From contig CM065313.1 of assembly GCA_033032175.1 (NCBI GenBank), positions 19,321,327 to 19,385,326 on the forward strand: a stretch of DNA of 64,000 nucleotides, written 5' to 3'. Position 1 is the stretch's first letter. Each line of letters opens with the position of its first letter. Under the pieces are notes generated by a model, which had not been told where the DNA came from, ran no database searches, and worked only from the letters and a program-made list of their open reading frames with translations. This document shows positions 1 through 11,976 of this stretch, one piece after another. The stretch is from Saturnia japonica (taxonomy: Eukaryota; Arthropoda; Insecta; Lepidoptera; Saturniidae). Made by a program: the position numbers and the translations under genes.

Positions 1-837
1 TACTTCATTGTTTATTTTACTTATTACTAAACTTTCGATATCGGTACCGCTAATTATTAACCACGATAATTGATATAGTATCAGCAATATAATGTAGGCA
101 TCGTTACATCCCTAATTTTTTGTATTTCTATAATTGTGATACAATATTCGTCCCAAAAGAATATACATTTTAGAATTGTTTGGGGATTATCATTTCAATT
201 GAACCATATGCCTATTTGCATGAAGAGCACGTCGATCGAGGGTAGTTGGAGGTCGGCCTGCTGTAGTCATCTCACGTTCCCTGCAGCTTATATTTTACAA
301 CAAAAACATTGCACCTACCTATGTATGTACTGCATTGTGTTTTTAGGGTTGCCACATAATTGTCCCCGGCATTTTGCCGGTAGGTAATTTATGTGTACAG
401 TAGTTTATTGTATATGTATGAACACTTATTTAAATAAAATAGTATTTTTTACATTAATAAACAAACTAAATTATTAAAGAGGAAACAAAAAGCCCGACTC
501 CAACAAAAACACAAAAAAACTATTTTTACTTTTTCAAGTCAAATTTCAAGTCTTTAGGTCTTATAGTTCCAGAGACATCGTGATGAGTCAATCTATCTAT
601 AGAACAGCTCCTATATATATATATATATATATAGATTGGTAATTATTACTGGGAGAATTAGAAAAATGGTCAAGTGAATGTGACGAAAAAAAATCAAGTC
701 TAGTGTAAACTATACTCTCTGGTGTTGTCATAACTAGCTAACTAATATACGCCAGCGCCAGACCACACATTCACTCTTTTTAATAGGTAACAAAAAAAAT
801 TTGGGATTTCTCGCCAGTTGGGGCAGCCCGACTGATG
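1..837. other. AT-rich intergenic DNA, no gene seen
   Basis: AT-rich sequence with no coding frame I can assign. Around 478-540 it holds a fragment beginning AGAGGAAACAAAAAGCCCGAC that recurs near 19,180, so it is interspersed repeat. It also contains a TA microsatellite at about 612-633. Nothing resembles an exon with splice sites and conserved protein. Confidence 0.6.
612..633. repeat. (TA)n microsatellite
   Basis: About eleven uninterrupted TA units, read directly. Similar TA runs are at 33,587-33,609 and 58,889-58,912. Confidence 0.9.
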
Positions 838-1340
838 GAATAAAAAAATCAAAATCTAAGTATTTTTTATTCAATTTAGGCCCTAAGAAAGCACTTAGTT
901 GTTTATGAACGTCAACAACAACCACCGGTTCGCAAAAACATCCCAGTCATCGAAAAAATCCGGTAAAAATCTCGCTCGGGTTTATGAGCATCTGATTTTC
1001 TTTTTTAAATTGTTTTTAAAGGATTAAATTGTATACAGTTATTATCATTTTCAGTAGATGTACAGAGAAGGAATCACATCCAGACATCACCATCATTCAC
1101 GTAATCAGCCACCCTATAATACCCCTTCGACAATAAAACCAGCATAACATGATTCTTGAACTTTTTATCCGGCAAATTGGTAATGTACTTAGAAAGTTGA
1201 TTATAGAACCTAACATAATTACCTAAAAATAACTCCACCCTACAGAAGACCTCAGCCAAGTAACCTAGTGTTGTGTTCCCGTGATGAGTAGGGTTTCCAG
1301 ATTTCCGGTAGCCGTTCAATTGAATTTTAATTGACATCTT
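838..1340 (-). mobile_element. 3' end of a LINE (same family as 16.7-18.9 kb)
   Basis: On the minus strand the last coding residues include FLGNYVRFYN, LPDKKFKNHV and LLSKGYYRVADYVND before a stop near 1074. These match almost word for word the C-terminus of the broken LINE at 16,846-17,952, which has FLGNSVRFYN, LPDNKFKDHV and LLSKGYYRVDHYVND. The 3' UTR also matches (ATTCAATTTAGGCCCTAA...GCACTTA) and ends at about 838 in a TCAAAATC-type A/T-rich tail. Only the terminal part of the element is present, a normal 5'-truncated LINE insertion. It cannot make a functional protein. The clade is not certain; the CR1/jockey superfamily is likely. Confidence 0.85.
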
Positions 1341-4280
1341 AAAAGCAGCAACCTATTGTGTGGCCTTAAGGGTGCGGTCCTTTTGAGGTTGGTTATACAT
1401 AGCTACAGGCCGCATTTACCATTTTATCTGAACATTAAAAAATTGCACGTACAGCACCGAACACGTGATACGAATGAAACTTCTTAAAAAGTTACTCTCA
1501 GGAACTAACAAATCAGATTAGAAAAAATCTTCTGGTTATTTTATAGCGTATATGTAATAAAATTGTTACAAAACTTTTTGTGCAATTTATAGCCTACTAG
1601 CTATGACAGCGGCTGACCCAGTTCGCGTGAACGACAAAAAAAATGGTATTCCCGGGATAAAATCTCATTATGGGTTATACACTGTCCGTATGCCAAATTT
1701 CATCCAATTCCGTTTTGCCCTTTTGGTGTGATCGAGTAACAAACAAACAACTTACTTTCACATTTATAATATTATTACTTAGCATTACTATAAGGCTATA
1801 AAATTTATGGCTACGACCCTAAAGAGCAAAGCAGTAATAGTAGCAGTAGAAGTAGGAACGACGGTAGGCAACACGGTGGAAAATTGGTCGAATAAATTTA
1901 ACACAGGTGAAACCAAGAGGCACAGCTAGTTTTTATAATATTTATTAGTACTTTTGTAACAAAGAAAAGTATTGATTTTTACAGTTGCATTAATAATTCC
2001 TTTATATGCCTATTTACAATACCTACAATTATATTATTTTCACAATACCGCTAGTTAGTAGGAAGAAAATACATTGTAGCATTAAACTAACCATTGTATG
2101 ATTAAAAGCACAATTAATAATTCATTCAATAAGTTATTAACAATGGAAAACACTTGACACAGAAATAAAAGAATTTATTCATCCGAATACTCACCATTAA
2201 TTATCACATTGTATTCGGTTAATCGGAAAACGTAATTAGCAGCCCTGGATCGGGCACGTGTAAAGGCCGGACAGTGACCGTCTACCACCTGCCATTTACG
2301 TTATTGCTATCGTAACACAATAAGGTCGGCCATTATTGCCAATTGATCAGCATTTACGGAGGGTACATTTAAGTTCGACAATACGCTAGTGATAATTATG
2401 GTATAACAAGCGTCCATAGGCTACCGTAGTAGCTGTATGTTCGTTTGTTACATTTGTTGTATAAAAAAAGCTTATTTTGCAAGTGGATGTAAAAACTAAC
2501 CGTGCACTAAACTCATATTTAAAAAAATTAGCTAGTGTAACCCTGTAAAGCTAACTTGGCGATTTAAATATTGATAATTATTTGATAATTATGAATTAAC
2601 AATAACAAACTAATTTACTCTATTATTTGTTGATTGAATGTCATTGTTTATTAGCATTGTTCTTTATTTTCGCTGTCTCTGTTTTGAAGATTACGAAGTA
2701 AAACATAATTATACGTAGGTAGAAAATATTTCCTATTTATTTTACGGTGTCTAAAACTCTAAAAGCTCTATAAAATGACTTTTTAAAGCTATGAAATAGT
2801 AATCTGAGGTTTTTAATTTTTGTTATAGGTATGTATTATAATCACCTATTCCTATATAAATTAAAATCGCTGTTTTCTTAATATTTAAATTTATGCATAA
2901 GCAGCGCCATCTTTGAAATTAATGCGGAATCATGTTGCTTTACACTTTTAAGGTAGATGTCACTACTGAGTCGTTTTCAATGTGATAATTATTTAGAACT
3001 TCACACAAAATTAATTTTTATTAGTTTATAATACATTAAATTTTAAAATACATAAATATTTACTAAAAAAAATAAATGCGAAAGTATTTTAGTTGATTTT
3101 TTTGACAAGTTGTAATAAAGAACTTTTTAACTATGGATATTAGGTACCTACCCGTTTTGCTTCACGAATTTTCCCTAATTTCAATTCAATTCTTTGGCTT
3201 TCCTCTTCAATTAATAATAATTAAGGCTTATTAATCATTAGAGTCTATTACATAAACTATAAAATAATTTAGGTATATTATTATTTATTACAAAATCATT
3301 GTTTTATGTTAGTAGGTTTATTAACCCTAGTATAAATGTATCTTTGATTATCTAAACGTCGTTTATTATATCAAGTACTTTCAAAAATTATTTTTCAAAA
3401 TTTGTTTCCTTTATCTAATTAATATAATACAGGTAGGTGCGAAAAATTATAACAGATATATTAGTAAACAATATAATGACCTTCAAGATAAAGTTTTCAT
3501 TGCGGTAAGACTTTTTCTAAGGTTCCTCTGGCTAGCTACCACCCTTAAGTTGGTAATCAGTCTTCAAACATCAATAGGTATATTTCGGCAGCTGTACATA
3601 AGATCCTGTCTTCCATTAGTCTTAGCGTGCTATCATCTTGAGCTGAGTTGGGACACATCGTCACTTAAGTTTAGGTGAAATTGTACCCATAACGCTAAAC
3701 CTATAACTATGAAAAAAAAATTGTGCGTCTTGGGACGCTCGACAGAAACTTATGACCGCTAGGCTACGAGCGTGTTGTTAGAATTGACTGAAACTATGCT
3801 ACTATTAATGGCGCCGTAACGCGTTACGTTACGAAGCGGTTTACTCTCCCATAAGAAGTTTTACTTTAAAAACTATAATATAATCTATTGCTTTACGACC
3901 AATCATTAAAGTCTGTAATTAATAATTATACAACGGGCATGTCAATATTTTGGAACAATTTCGTCCCAATAAGACAATATCAAAATACCATTTGATGCGA
4001 CAATTAAATAGTTTTCAATGGTTTAACTCTTCAATAAAATTAAAACTTACTCGCATCATAATTCAAATCACCAAACGTTTACATAAACTTTTGCTAGAAC
4101 CACTTCTATAACTTAATAAAGTAACTACATAGTAACTATTTTAAATTAATATTGAATACACAAATAAAAACCGCAAATAATAAATTGAAACCGGACCTTT
4201 AATTACAATATAATTAACGAGATCGATTCATTTCTTTTTGAATAAAGTCTGTTTAAATAGGTTTAAATCTAAATACATGA
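1341..4280. other. Intergenic, no gene recognised
   Basis: Long AT-rich stretch without a supported gene. About 1,600-1,780 is a diverged interspersed-repeat 3' tail (CGAGTAACAAACAAACAAC). About 2,230-2,370 is a patch of more balanced base composition (GGATCGGGCACGTGTAAAGG and following) that does not match other copies in the window, so it could be regulatory or an older unique sequence. About 3,720-3,850 contains the palindrome CGTAACGCGTTACG. Confidence 0.5.
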
Positions 4281-4900
4281 TTGTTGCAACAATCGATATT
4301 AATAATTCCCTCACCTCCGTTTATCTGTGTGTATATATATATATATGACTACAGTCGCGGTGATCGACTGCTTAGACTACGATTGCCCAAACCCTGGTCC
4401 GCGGTCAGTAAAGTGGCCCGCCAAGGCACTTCAATTTGCCCACCAACTATTATGAAATTATCTTCAACTGAAAACTTTACAAATATTAAATCTAACATAT
4501 AATTAAAGAATAAAGAGTCGAAATCTGTACACTGAAGATATTTGAGAAGAAATACTACGGGGTTTTAGAATCACGGACAGAACACATTTCAATAGTCTAT
4601 GAAATTTTTTCTGTCTGTCTGTATGTTAGTACGCCATTCGCGCAAAAACTACTGGACCGAATTTAATAAAAATTTTGGTATGATTGTAGTTATATAGTCT
4701 GAAGGTACATTTAGGATGCATTTTTACACGTATGGGCTTTTCTATGGTCTATAAATTGTGTTTAGGTTATGTTTTTTATAATAGCTCGGCACATTGACGA
4801 TACTGTCACTGATGGTAAGCACAGCACAATCCAAACACAACGGTGACCACCGAGAGATCTAAATCCATCCATCAATGTCAGGTCATACTTTTTTGTACAT
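4281..4900. repeat. Interspersed repeat fragments, including a 'GGTGACCACCGAGAGATC' copy
   Basis: At about 4,745-4,875 the sequence TGATGGTAAGCACAGCACAA is followed by ACACAACGGTGACCACCGAG. The same block recurs at 22,557-22,640. Inverted or diverged copies lie at about 7,440-7,530, 13,240-13,300 and 28,800-28,880. This is a multicopy element tail, probably the 3' end of a LINE. The short open frames here are chance frames across repeat DNA. Confidence 0.6.
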
Positions 4901-7220
4901 ATAAAAAGGAATGTATGTTTAAGTAACTCTGCAATATATTTAAAAAAAAAAAACTCAAATAAATGAAAAGATACCAAATTATTATTAAAATGTTTATAAT
5001 ATCTTTACATAATTTTCTTTATAATCAATAAATGGAACCGTATGTATTTTTATTTTCCAGGAGTATTCATATATACCGATTCATATATATATATCATCAG
5101 GATATACGGCTTGATTTAAATTATCACTAAATTGGTTTGATATTGATTGTCACAATTAAGTATATTTTCTTTAATTACGTATATTAGTAATTTAAAGCTG
5201 GGCTTTTTTTAAATAATGTTTTTAGATATATTTTAACGTTACTTTTAAATGTTTATCTAGATTTCTATGTTAGTTGTCGTTGTTTGGTGTTTTTGCGCTA
5301 TCAAGTTTTCAATCAATTACACTAAACAGACATAATTTATAAGGTTATTTATTATTCACTGGAAAATAAGGGTTTATAAAAATAATGATATTAAATAAAC
5401 ATAGCTTTTCGTAAAGGATTGCGGATTGCGGTTATCATTTAAAATGATTTTAGTGGCATTCTCAAAGCCAATACTCAAAGATAATACCGATTTAGGTGGG
5501 GGTTTTTATTTAGTTGCTGTTTTTCGTACACGAAATATATCTTAAGGACGAAATCATGGGCACAGCTAGTATATATATATTTAAATATATGAATCGACCA
5601 TGGCTGTAGACAAGTATCATTTACTAAGTGCCCCGCAAACTAACCTATATCTGAAATAAGGGTCCGGGCCTCCAGCCCACCTTTAAAATTAATTGGCTAG
5701 CTTTGGCTGTGGCTTTGGCTTCATGTTGGAATTCTTCGTAATTTTAGTAATTCCACTAATTTGTATTTAATTTATAATAACTCCTATTTCTAATTAGGTG
5801 TAATTTGAAAATAAGTGCTGGCGTCGTGTTGTTATTTTATCAGTATTGCGGATATTGTTAAGAATCTATTAAAACGAATGTATTTATAGGTGCATGCCAA
5901 TGAAAGTCAAAGTTCGTAAAAACGATAAACTGCTACAATAAATATATAAATATCGACGATGGATTGCAAACACGTAGTAACCAGCAAAAAGAGAATTGTT
6001 CACAAGAGTAGAATTTATTTCTTATTTTCTAGAAGAAAAAAAAATCATAACTTATGTATTTTATAACTTGGAGCTCAGATATTTGGAAAGTTACTTTACT
6101 TTTTAAATCCTCATAATTTCATCATCATCAATTCAACATCATTAAAGCCTTGTTTTGTTGGTTGCTACATTAAAAATATTTATTTAAACACAAATAAAAA
6201 GTAGTAAATGTAATTAAAAAAAAATAATGAAATGATGCACATCAAACATTTCAAACTGCAACAAAAAACTGTATGAATAACGATGCAAACTGAGATCTTA
6301 CATAATTTCTTGCCAGGAGTAACCACATTATTTTCTTAACATGTCGATTTGTAAGGAGGGAGCGCTTTATTAAAGTAAACTGTAGGTACATTTCTTTATG
6401 ATATAGAAAACGAATTTTTTGTGAGCAGCGTAGTAGCAATTTTCTTTTTTTTTTTTTTTGTTATTTAAGGCGTATCGAAACTGGGCTGATTTTTTTAAAA
6501 GTGTACCTAAATTAAGCGTTCCATTGTGTAACATAATACTCCACTGACAAACGTTTTTGGAAGAATTAATTACTCAGTGGAATGTAACGAAATGCTTTTA
6601 CACAAACATATATTTGTAAATTCTGTAATTAACAATAATTTAGGTAACATTTAATTTAGGTACACTTTTTAAAAAATCCGCGTTATGGAAAAAAAATTAA
6701 AATTCTATTTTCCTTGTTTTTATACATAGAATTACGAAAGTTCAACCATTCGACGCAGTTATTTTTCTTAATTCAATAATGTAATTAAAAAAAACACACA
6801 AATTGTTGGTTACTATGTGTTTGCTATCCAGTGTCGATATTTACATTTATCTTACGTTAAACATTCTACGTACTTCTAAAGTCGCTCAAATACAAAACCC
6901 ACGTCTAGCAAACGCCTTTGAGATAAAATTAATGAAAATATTATTCATACAAAATCACTTGGTTTTTGTTATAAGCCTTTCCCTTCAATATGAACTATAT
7001 GGTAGCATAATGGTATGAATATCAATGAAGCTTGTGATATGGCACAAACATAATTTGAATTTAAATTTTGTTCAACCTTTTGACCTTGGAGAAGCCAAAA
7101 TAGGATCATAAACATAATTGATAACAATCGTAAAAGATTCGAGAAGCTTCATTTAGATAGCAAAGTAGTGAAGTGTTTGTTCTTTATAGGTTTTAACGTT
7201 ATAGCCACAATCTTAACTGA
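4901..7220. other. Intergenic, no gene recognised
   Basis: AT-rich DNA with long A and T runs. A short fragment at about 5,545-5,585 (GGGCACAGCTAG) is the end of an interspersed element in reverse orientation. I see no exon-like coding frame. Confidence 0.5.
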
Positions 7221-7545
7221 TGGTAAGTGATGATGTGGCCTAATGGGAGTGCAGCTGCCATTAGAATACCTTTAAGTGCTTGGCGACAGATTTTCTACTT
7301 GAGCACGATAGCTAGCAGGGTGGTAGGGCTGGGCCGCGACCACCGTGCATGTGGTGAAAAGTCCTTTATGGTGACTCGGTTTTGCGTGACGCGTTTTGGG
7401 GTCAGCCTGTATATATCCGGTTAAATTAATGCATGCCGGCATGACAGCGGCGACCGTCGATGGATTGCAATCTCTCGGTGGTCGCCGTTGTGTTAGGATT
7501 TTACTCTGCTTACCATCAAGAACAGTAACGTCAATTCGCCTTGAT
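7221..7545 (+). repeat. Interspersed repeat (LINE-3'-like), two adjoining families
   Basis: 7,225-7,420 carries GATGTGGCCTAATGGGAGTG and, later, GGTAGGGCTGGGCCGCGACC with GGTGACTCGGTTTTGCGTGA. Diverged copies of these blocks occur at about 12,520-12,605, 16,530-16,645 and 37,362-37,440. Directly after it, 7,440-7,530 is a minus-strand copy of the GGTGACCACCGAGAGATC block. No protein is preserved. Confidence 0.6.
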
Positions 7546-7615
7546 ACTATAAAAAAAAAACCAGGCGGGCGTTAGAAAATGCCCTACCACAATGTTATCG
7601 TCATATTATAATATA

Positions 7616-9205
7616 CACTCATCAAAAAAGTCTAAGCAACATGTACTAATTTAAATTATAGGATGGTTCTTCACATTATAACGTTGTATTTTATTTTTAA
7701 AATAATATCTTTAGGGTTCTATGATGTAAAAATAACAGCTGTTGTCTTTATAAGTTCTTTTAATAACAGAAATGAACAATATTAGAATATACTGTAGAAA
7801 CTAGGATACATAAGAAACTAAACTTTTTTCTTACAAAATGAAATTTCTAAAGAAAATGTATTTATTGTGAAAGAATAGAACAACTTAATACAAAGTATGG
7901 GCTCCTCTGCTATTCAGAACTTGTCGGCAACGATTATTCATTGAATTAATGAGACTGTTTATGTCATCTTGCGGTATTCGCTCCCAATGGAATTGTAGCA
8001 AATCCTTCAGCTGTTGGGTTGTTGTCGCTCCGTCCAAGTCCTTCAAAACACGTCTCTGGAGCATGTCCCATGCGTGCTCGATGGGGTTGAGATCTGGCGA
8101 TTGTGCAGGCCAGGGCAATACCCGGATGTTCTCCGTTGCAAAGTATTCACTGGTTCGCCGAGCTGTATGTGAACGCGCATTGTCATGCATTAACCTAAAA
8201 TCGGAGCCAACGGTTTGGGCAAATGGGTAGACATAAGGTCTGAGAATATCCTCAATGTAATTTTCAGCATTCATGTTTCCATTTACAATAACGAGCTCAG
8301 TTCGCCTGTTCTTCATAATACCCGCCCATAACATAACTGTTGAGCCGCTGTATGGATGAACTTCCTGAACGCACCTGAGCCTTTCAGTATTTCCGGGCCG
8401 ACGATACACTCGCACCCTTCTTGTATCAGGCTTAAACCCGAATCGCGACTCATCGGAAAACATAATTTTATGCCATTGTTCCTGGGTCCATGTTATGCGT
8501 TCTCTACACCATTCGTATCGACGAGCGCGAGTCCCGTGACGTATCGGCGGGCACCTGATTGGGCGTCGAGCTCGTAGGCCGTACTCATGCAGTCGATTTC
8601 GCACAGTTTGAGGATTTACATCAACACCACTTGAAATTTGTAGCCTCAAACTTATCTCTCGAGCGGTTAACGTCGGCTGGCGTCTTGCAGTCAGTTGTAT
8701 GTACCGGTCTTGCCGAGTGGTTGTACTCCTTTTACGGCCTGGATGCTGTTCAACGGGTTCTCCTGTATTCGTGCCAAAGACGACAAATAACACTTCTATG
8801 AATGCCAAAATGTCGAGATACCTGAGATTGATTACTTCCCGCTTGCAACATCCCTACAGCTCTTTGCATTTCATCTGTCATCAAATGACGTGGCTTTATG
8901 ACGTAAAGAATATCTAACAATTCAATTTTGTCGCTAACTTTATTTAAATGGTTGGTAAAATTATAAAATCAAGACTAAACGTAGCAATTAAAACGCACTT
9001 AAATTCAAACAAATCCGCAGTCATTTGAATTTTATGAAAAAACAAAACATAATCAAATTTTTTTTTTACAACCAGCCAGTATGTCATCAATAACAAAAAA
9101 GTTTACTTACCTACGCACTTTGTTTGAGTAAATATTTAGAAATTAATTAATATAAATGGAAAAAATTGTAATATCACGCATGTTGCTTAGGCTTTTTTGA
9201 TGTGT
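7616..9205 (-). mobile_element. Tc1-like DNA transposon, near full length
   Basis: A ~1.59-kb element bounded by terminal inverted repeats. The left end reads CACTCATCAAAAAAGTCTAA then GCAACATG. The right end, read inward on the minus strand, is ACACATCAAAAAAGCCTAAG then CAACATG; a two-base indel and one substitution separate them. TA dinucleotides flank both ends (7614-7615 and 9206-9207), as expected for Tc1/mariner target duplication. The interior encodes a DD34E transposase on the minus strand, broken by a frameshift. Length and layout are typical of Tc1 elements. The ends are close enough that trans-mobilisation by an intact relative is conceivable. Confidence 0.9.
7885..8881 (-). pseudogene. 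Tc1-like DD34E transposase, single frameshift
   Basis: Would cut and paste the surrounding element by binding its terminal repeats and joining them to a TA target. The frame from 8808 down to 7885 carries the catalytic core: first Asp in IMFSDESRFGF, second in LMHDNARSHTA, and the Glu in SPDLNPIEHAWD. I count 34 residues between the second Asp and the Glu, i.e. DD34E. N-terminal to this is an HTH-like DNA-binding region. The true N-terminus lies in another frame: an ATG at 8881 begins MTDEMQRAVGMLQAGSNQ and reads through FGIHRSVICRLWHEYRR before a stop near 8755. The long frame takes over at that point (VEQHPGRKRS). The ATG-like start at 8808 is therefore artificial, and one indel near 8,755-8,770 breaks the gene. 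Otherwise the protein looks complete to its C-terminus. Confidence 0.88.
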
Positions 9206-9237
9206 TATTATGATAGATTAACTTAGGTTACTTTTAT

Positions 9238-9345
9238 TTTAGAAAAATAATTAGGGCTCCGCGCAAATAAAAATTAATTCGGAAAAACTACGATTTCGGG
9301 GCGCATAAATGGCTTATTCTGAGTAAACCATTATGAGAGAGAAAT
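9238..9345 (-). repeat. Fragment of interspersed 'GCATAAGCCATTTAAGCGC' family
   Basis: Minus-strand copy of the block found on the plus strand at about 13,030-13,080, 39,630-39,720 and 48,780-48,860 (TTTACTCAGCATAAGCCATT then TAAGCGC and later GGGTTCCGCACAAATAAA). It is a short fragment of a multicopy non-autonomous element. Confidence 0.65.
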
Positions 9346-9499
9346 TAAATATCGCATATGCCCCTTTTTTAGCATCGTGGTTAAAATCAAATTGGTACTA
9401 AAGAAGAAATTCACTTCAAAAATAGAACGCTCAGAATCTATTACATTCGTGCATAGTAGAATATATACAGGTGAAGTTAATAAAAGTGTGTAAAAAGAG

Positions 9500-9790
9500 T
9501 TGGTTTCGTATATAATTAAAAACCAAATTCAATGTTGCCTACATCACTATACCTGTGCAAGAGGGGCCGCGGGGCGGCTAAACGAATGCCGCGCCACCTA
9601 TATGTCCGTTTTAAAGTATATTTTTAACGGAGGTGTGTCCGAGAGTCCTTTACGTAGGAACGTTGCGTGGCTGCGAAGCGCGATGAACCGTCCGCTGGTC
9701 GATGACCTTTAAACTTTGCGGTTAGAATGTCGTATTTAATTTATTCATTTATTTTATTTATTCATACATATTGTTGATGTGATAGACTAT
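9500..9790. other. GC-rich patch of unknown nature
   Basis: Within very AT-rich surroundings, 9,550-9,715 is clearly GC-rich (GAGGGGCCGCGGGGCGGCTA and following). A 70-residue open frame covers it, but the translation resembles no protein I recognise. It could be a transposon fragment, an old CpG-containing regulatory element, or a non-coding exon. I cannot decide from sequence alone. Confidence 0.35.
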
Positions 9791-9794
9791 ATTA

Positions 9795-10052
9795 TCGTCG
9801 ATGATTTGTAGAAAATGTGAATCCACCAAATGAAAATTTTTCAGGAAAGCTGATTTTTATATTCAATCCTTTAAACTTAATTTTCCACTGTAGTTTGTTT
9901 TCGAAAATAATTTATTTAATATGTTAATTTAATTAATTTATATAAATTATTTTCAAAAATAAGTTACAGTAGAAAATATATACGATTAAAAATAAAAATC
10001 AGCTTTCTTGTTCTAATTTGGTGGATGCGCCTTTTCTACAAATCATCGACGA
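9795..10052. mobile_element. Fold-back MITE (long inverted repeat, ~258 bp)
   Basis: The left arm begins TCGTCGATGATTTGTAGAAA and the right arm, read on the minus strand, begins TCGTCGATGATTTGTAGAAA as well. Similarity continues through ATCCACCAAAT and AAGCTGATTTTTAT and on to TTTTGAAAATAATTTAT, nearly to the centre around 9,925. The whole unit is therefore an imperfect palindrome with a very short loop. It has no coding capacity. This architecture is that of a miniature inverted-repeat transposable element. The superfamily is not identifiable here because the target duplication is unclear (AT-rich flanks). Confidence 0.85.
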
Positions 10053-10464
10053 CATATACACGTCTATATAAAAAAGAACACATACTTTTTCATCTATACA
10101 TATTTCTATATTAAAAAATCTGTATTTCTGATAATAAGCACAAGTAATTTTTTCCAAATATCCCAATGAATACTTTTACAGACAGTAAAAAATAAGAATT
10201 AAAAAAAAAAAAAAAAAATTGTATTAATTTATGAAATTGTGTACACGTGAAACATACGCTATTCCTTAATTGATACGTATTAAGAACTATAAATAATTTT
10301 TGAATGTTTGATTAATTCTCAGCTGATTTTGTTGATGTTTTGTACACGGTAAGTATTTTACATTACTTCATTCCATAATAATTGATAGTCTATAAGAATC
10401 GTCATAATATTTTTAGAAACCATAATAAAGGAATAATTTACAACCCATTTTTATGAAAATGATT

Positions 10465-10895
10465 TATTTATTTATTTTTATCGGGCTGCTGCATGCCGGG
10501 GTTATGCGTCAAACTCATACGGCTCGTTTGTGCCACTTACTATTCCTAGACCCGAGCCGAGTGTTAAATTATTTTAATTTTACATTATCTCCCAAAATAT
10601 GCGTACATGTCAGTAAAGAGCAAAGTTTATCTTCATAAAATTGTATTGATAATGAAATAACTTTCATTCATAAGGATTTATTAATCCTTATGCTATTATT
10701 ATGCTTTATGCTTATGCTATTGCCATGCCTAAAAATAATGCTCATAAATCACTTTTGCATTTTTAACAAATCTTGGTCACAAAATACCTTATTGTGGCTT
10801 GTTTATGAGATACGAGTATGCTATCGCGGATTTTTTTAGATATGCTAAGGACTTATATTTTTTGGCTTATTGACGCGTATAGGCCGACTTTATAT
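10465..10895 (+). mobile_element. Copy of ~700-bp non-autonomous interspersed element (internal part)
   Basis: Shares ordered blocks with the copy at 15,345-16,045: AAATATGCGTACATGTCAGT versus AAATTATGCGTCTAAATAAC, then GCAAAGTTTATCTTCA.AAAATTGT, TAACTTTCATTCATAAGGAT, ACCTTATTGTGGCTTGTTTA and TATGCTATCGCGGATTTTTT. The ends are not clear. The family has no recognisable protein and no terminal inverted repeats that I can find. Confidence 0.65.
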
Positions 10896-11733
10896 ATTTT
10901 CGACTTTTTATATTATTTTAACATCATATTTATTCACTATAAGCATTTTAAAGTAATGTTTAATATATGCAATCGATAGATTTTGACGAGAGCTGACGAT
11001 TGAAACTTAAACAGACGTCGTAGATTATCCGAGTCAAAAGTCAAAATGCTTATCACAAAATTAAAAATTTTGCCCACAAAACTCTTTAAAGTATACTTAC
11101 GAGTATTAAAGAATCGGGTCAACTTCGGAGCGCTGTAAAACCTAGATAAATCAATTAAATTCGTAGTGAAAATTATTTGTTAAAAACCCTCTTTATGATT
11201 GTTCTGATGTCACGATATTGTAAAATGAGCAGAAAAAAAGTTATAACGCCCAATAAAAATTTTCAGTTATTTTTGTTTATTACATTTTTATTTTCCATTT
11301 TACGATACAAAGTAACAAAAATAAAGTTGTAAGTAGATAATTTAATTTGCTACAAATAATGACTGTAGGGTTGCTAGTTTACGAGATAAAGCGCGAAAAC
11401 ACTTTGCACTCCCTTTTCCTAGATGGCGGCCGGGCTATGGGGGTGGGGGGGGGGGGGGGGGGGCACAAACTTGATTTTAAGCCTATACTAACCCCCCTAC
11501 ATATCACAAAAATAATATGGCGTCCTCTGAAAAACGCAACCCTAAATGTAACTTTTCAATGGACTAGTCATGTTTATGGGCTCTGTCATATGACAATGAC
11601 CGAGACAATGTAATACATACTTCTCAATCATTTATCGCTCAACATTAATTTGACCAAGTCAAATATTTTTACACCCATGTAGTACCAACTCTTCTAAATA
11701 TCAGAGATTATGCTTGAAGTTGTTTACATAAGA
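10896..11733. other. Intergenic; contains a poly(G) run
   Basis: No gene recognised. At 11,439-11,463 a G tract (five G, one T, nineteen G) follows a short GC-rich segment (AGATGGCGGCCGGGCTATGG). Another small repeat copy at 11,385-11,600 resembles element tails elsewhere. The open frame across the G run encodes a run of glycines and is not a gene. Confidence 0.55.
11439..11463 (+). repeat. Poly(G) tract
   Basis: Nineteen consecutive G residues after GGGGGT, read directly. It is the only long G run in an AT-rich window. It could form a G-quadruplex or mark an error-prone homopolymer in the assembly. Confidence 0.85.
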
Positions 11734-11976
11734 CAAGCTATCCACTTAGGTAAGTCCAACTTCGAGAAAGAGGTCAATCGTCGATTCCAACTCGGTTGGG
11801 AAGCATTCGGGAAGCTACGTAACATCTCGTCTCAGATACCGCTATGTCTCTAGACGGGTGTGTGTTGCTAGTGATAACTTATGGTACTGAGACGTTAACT
11901 AGTTAACTCAAAGGGCAATAGAGAGAGCTGGATATCTCCAACACTGGGCGTCTTTTGGCTGAGATGATGATGATGA
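11734..11976 (+). pseudogene. RTE-like LINE reverse transcriptase C-terminal fragment
   Basis: Translation on the plus strand gives HLGKSNFEKEVNRRFQLGWE and AFGKLRN, typical of the post-RT 'connection' region of RTE/BovB-type LINEs. It then breaks at a stop after PLCL (about 11,850). Downstream in shifted frames the remnants fit a conserved MTYGTET..LT motif, and the fragment ends in a GATGATGATGATG microsatellite, a common RTE 3' end. It is a dead 5'-truncated copy. Confidence 0.75.

Noticed and set aside
3810..3830. Palindrome CGTAACGCGTTACG as a regulatory site
   Set aside because: A single short palindrome without a linked gene or second copy; no basis for a specific role.
7949..8801. 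Several plus-strand open frames over the Tc1 transposase
   Set aside because: They are antisense shadows of the conserved DD34E coding sequence.
11347..11613. 88-codon frame with a glycine run
   Set aside because: The glycines come from the poly(G) tract and nothing else in it resembles a protein.
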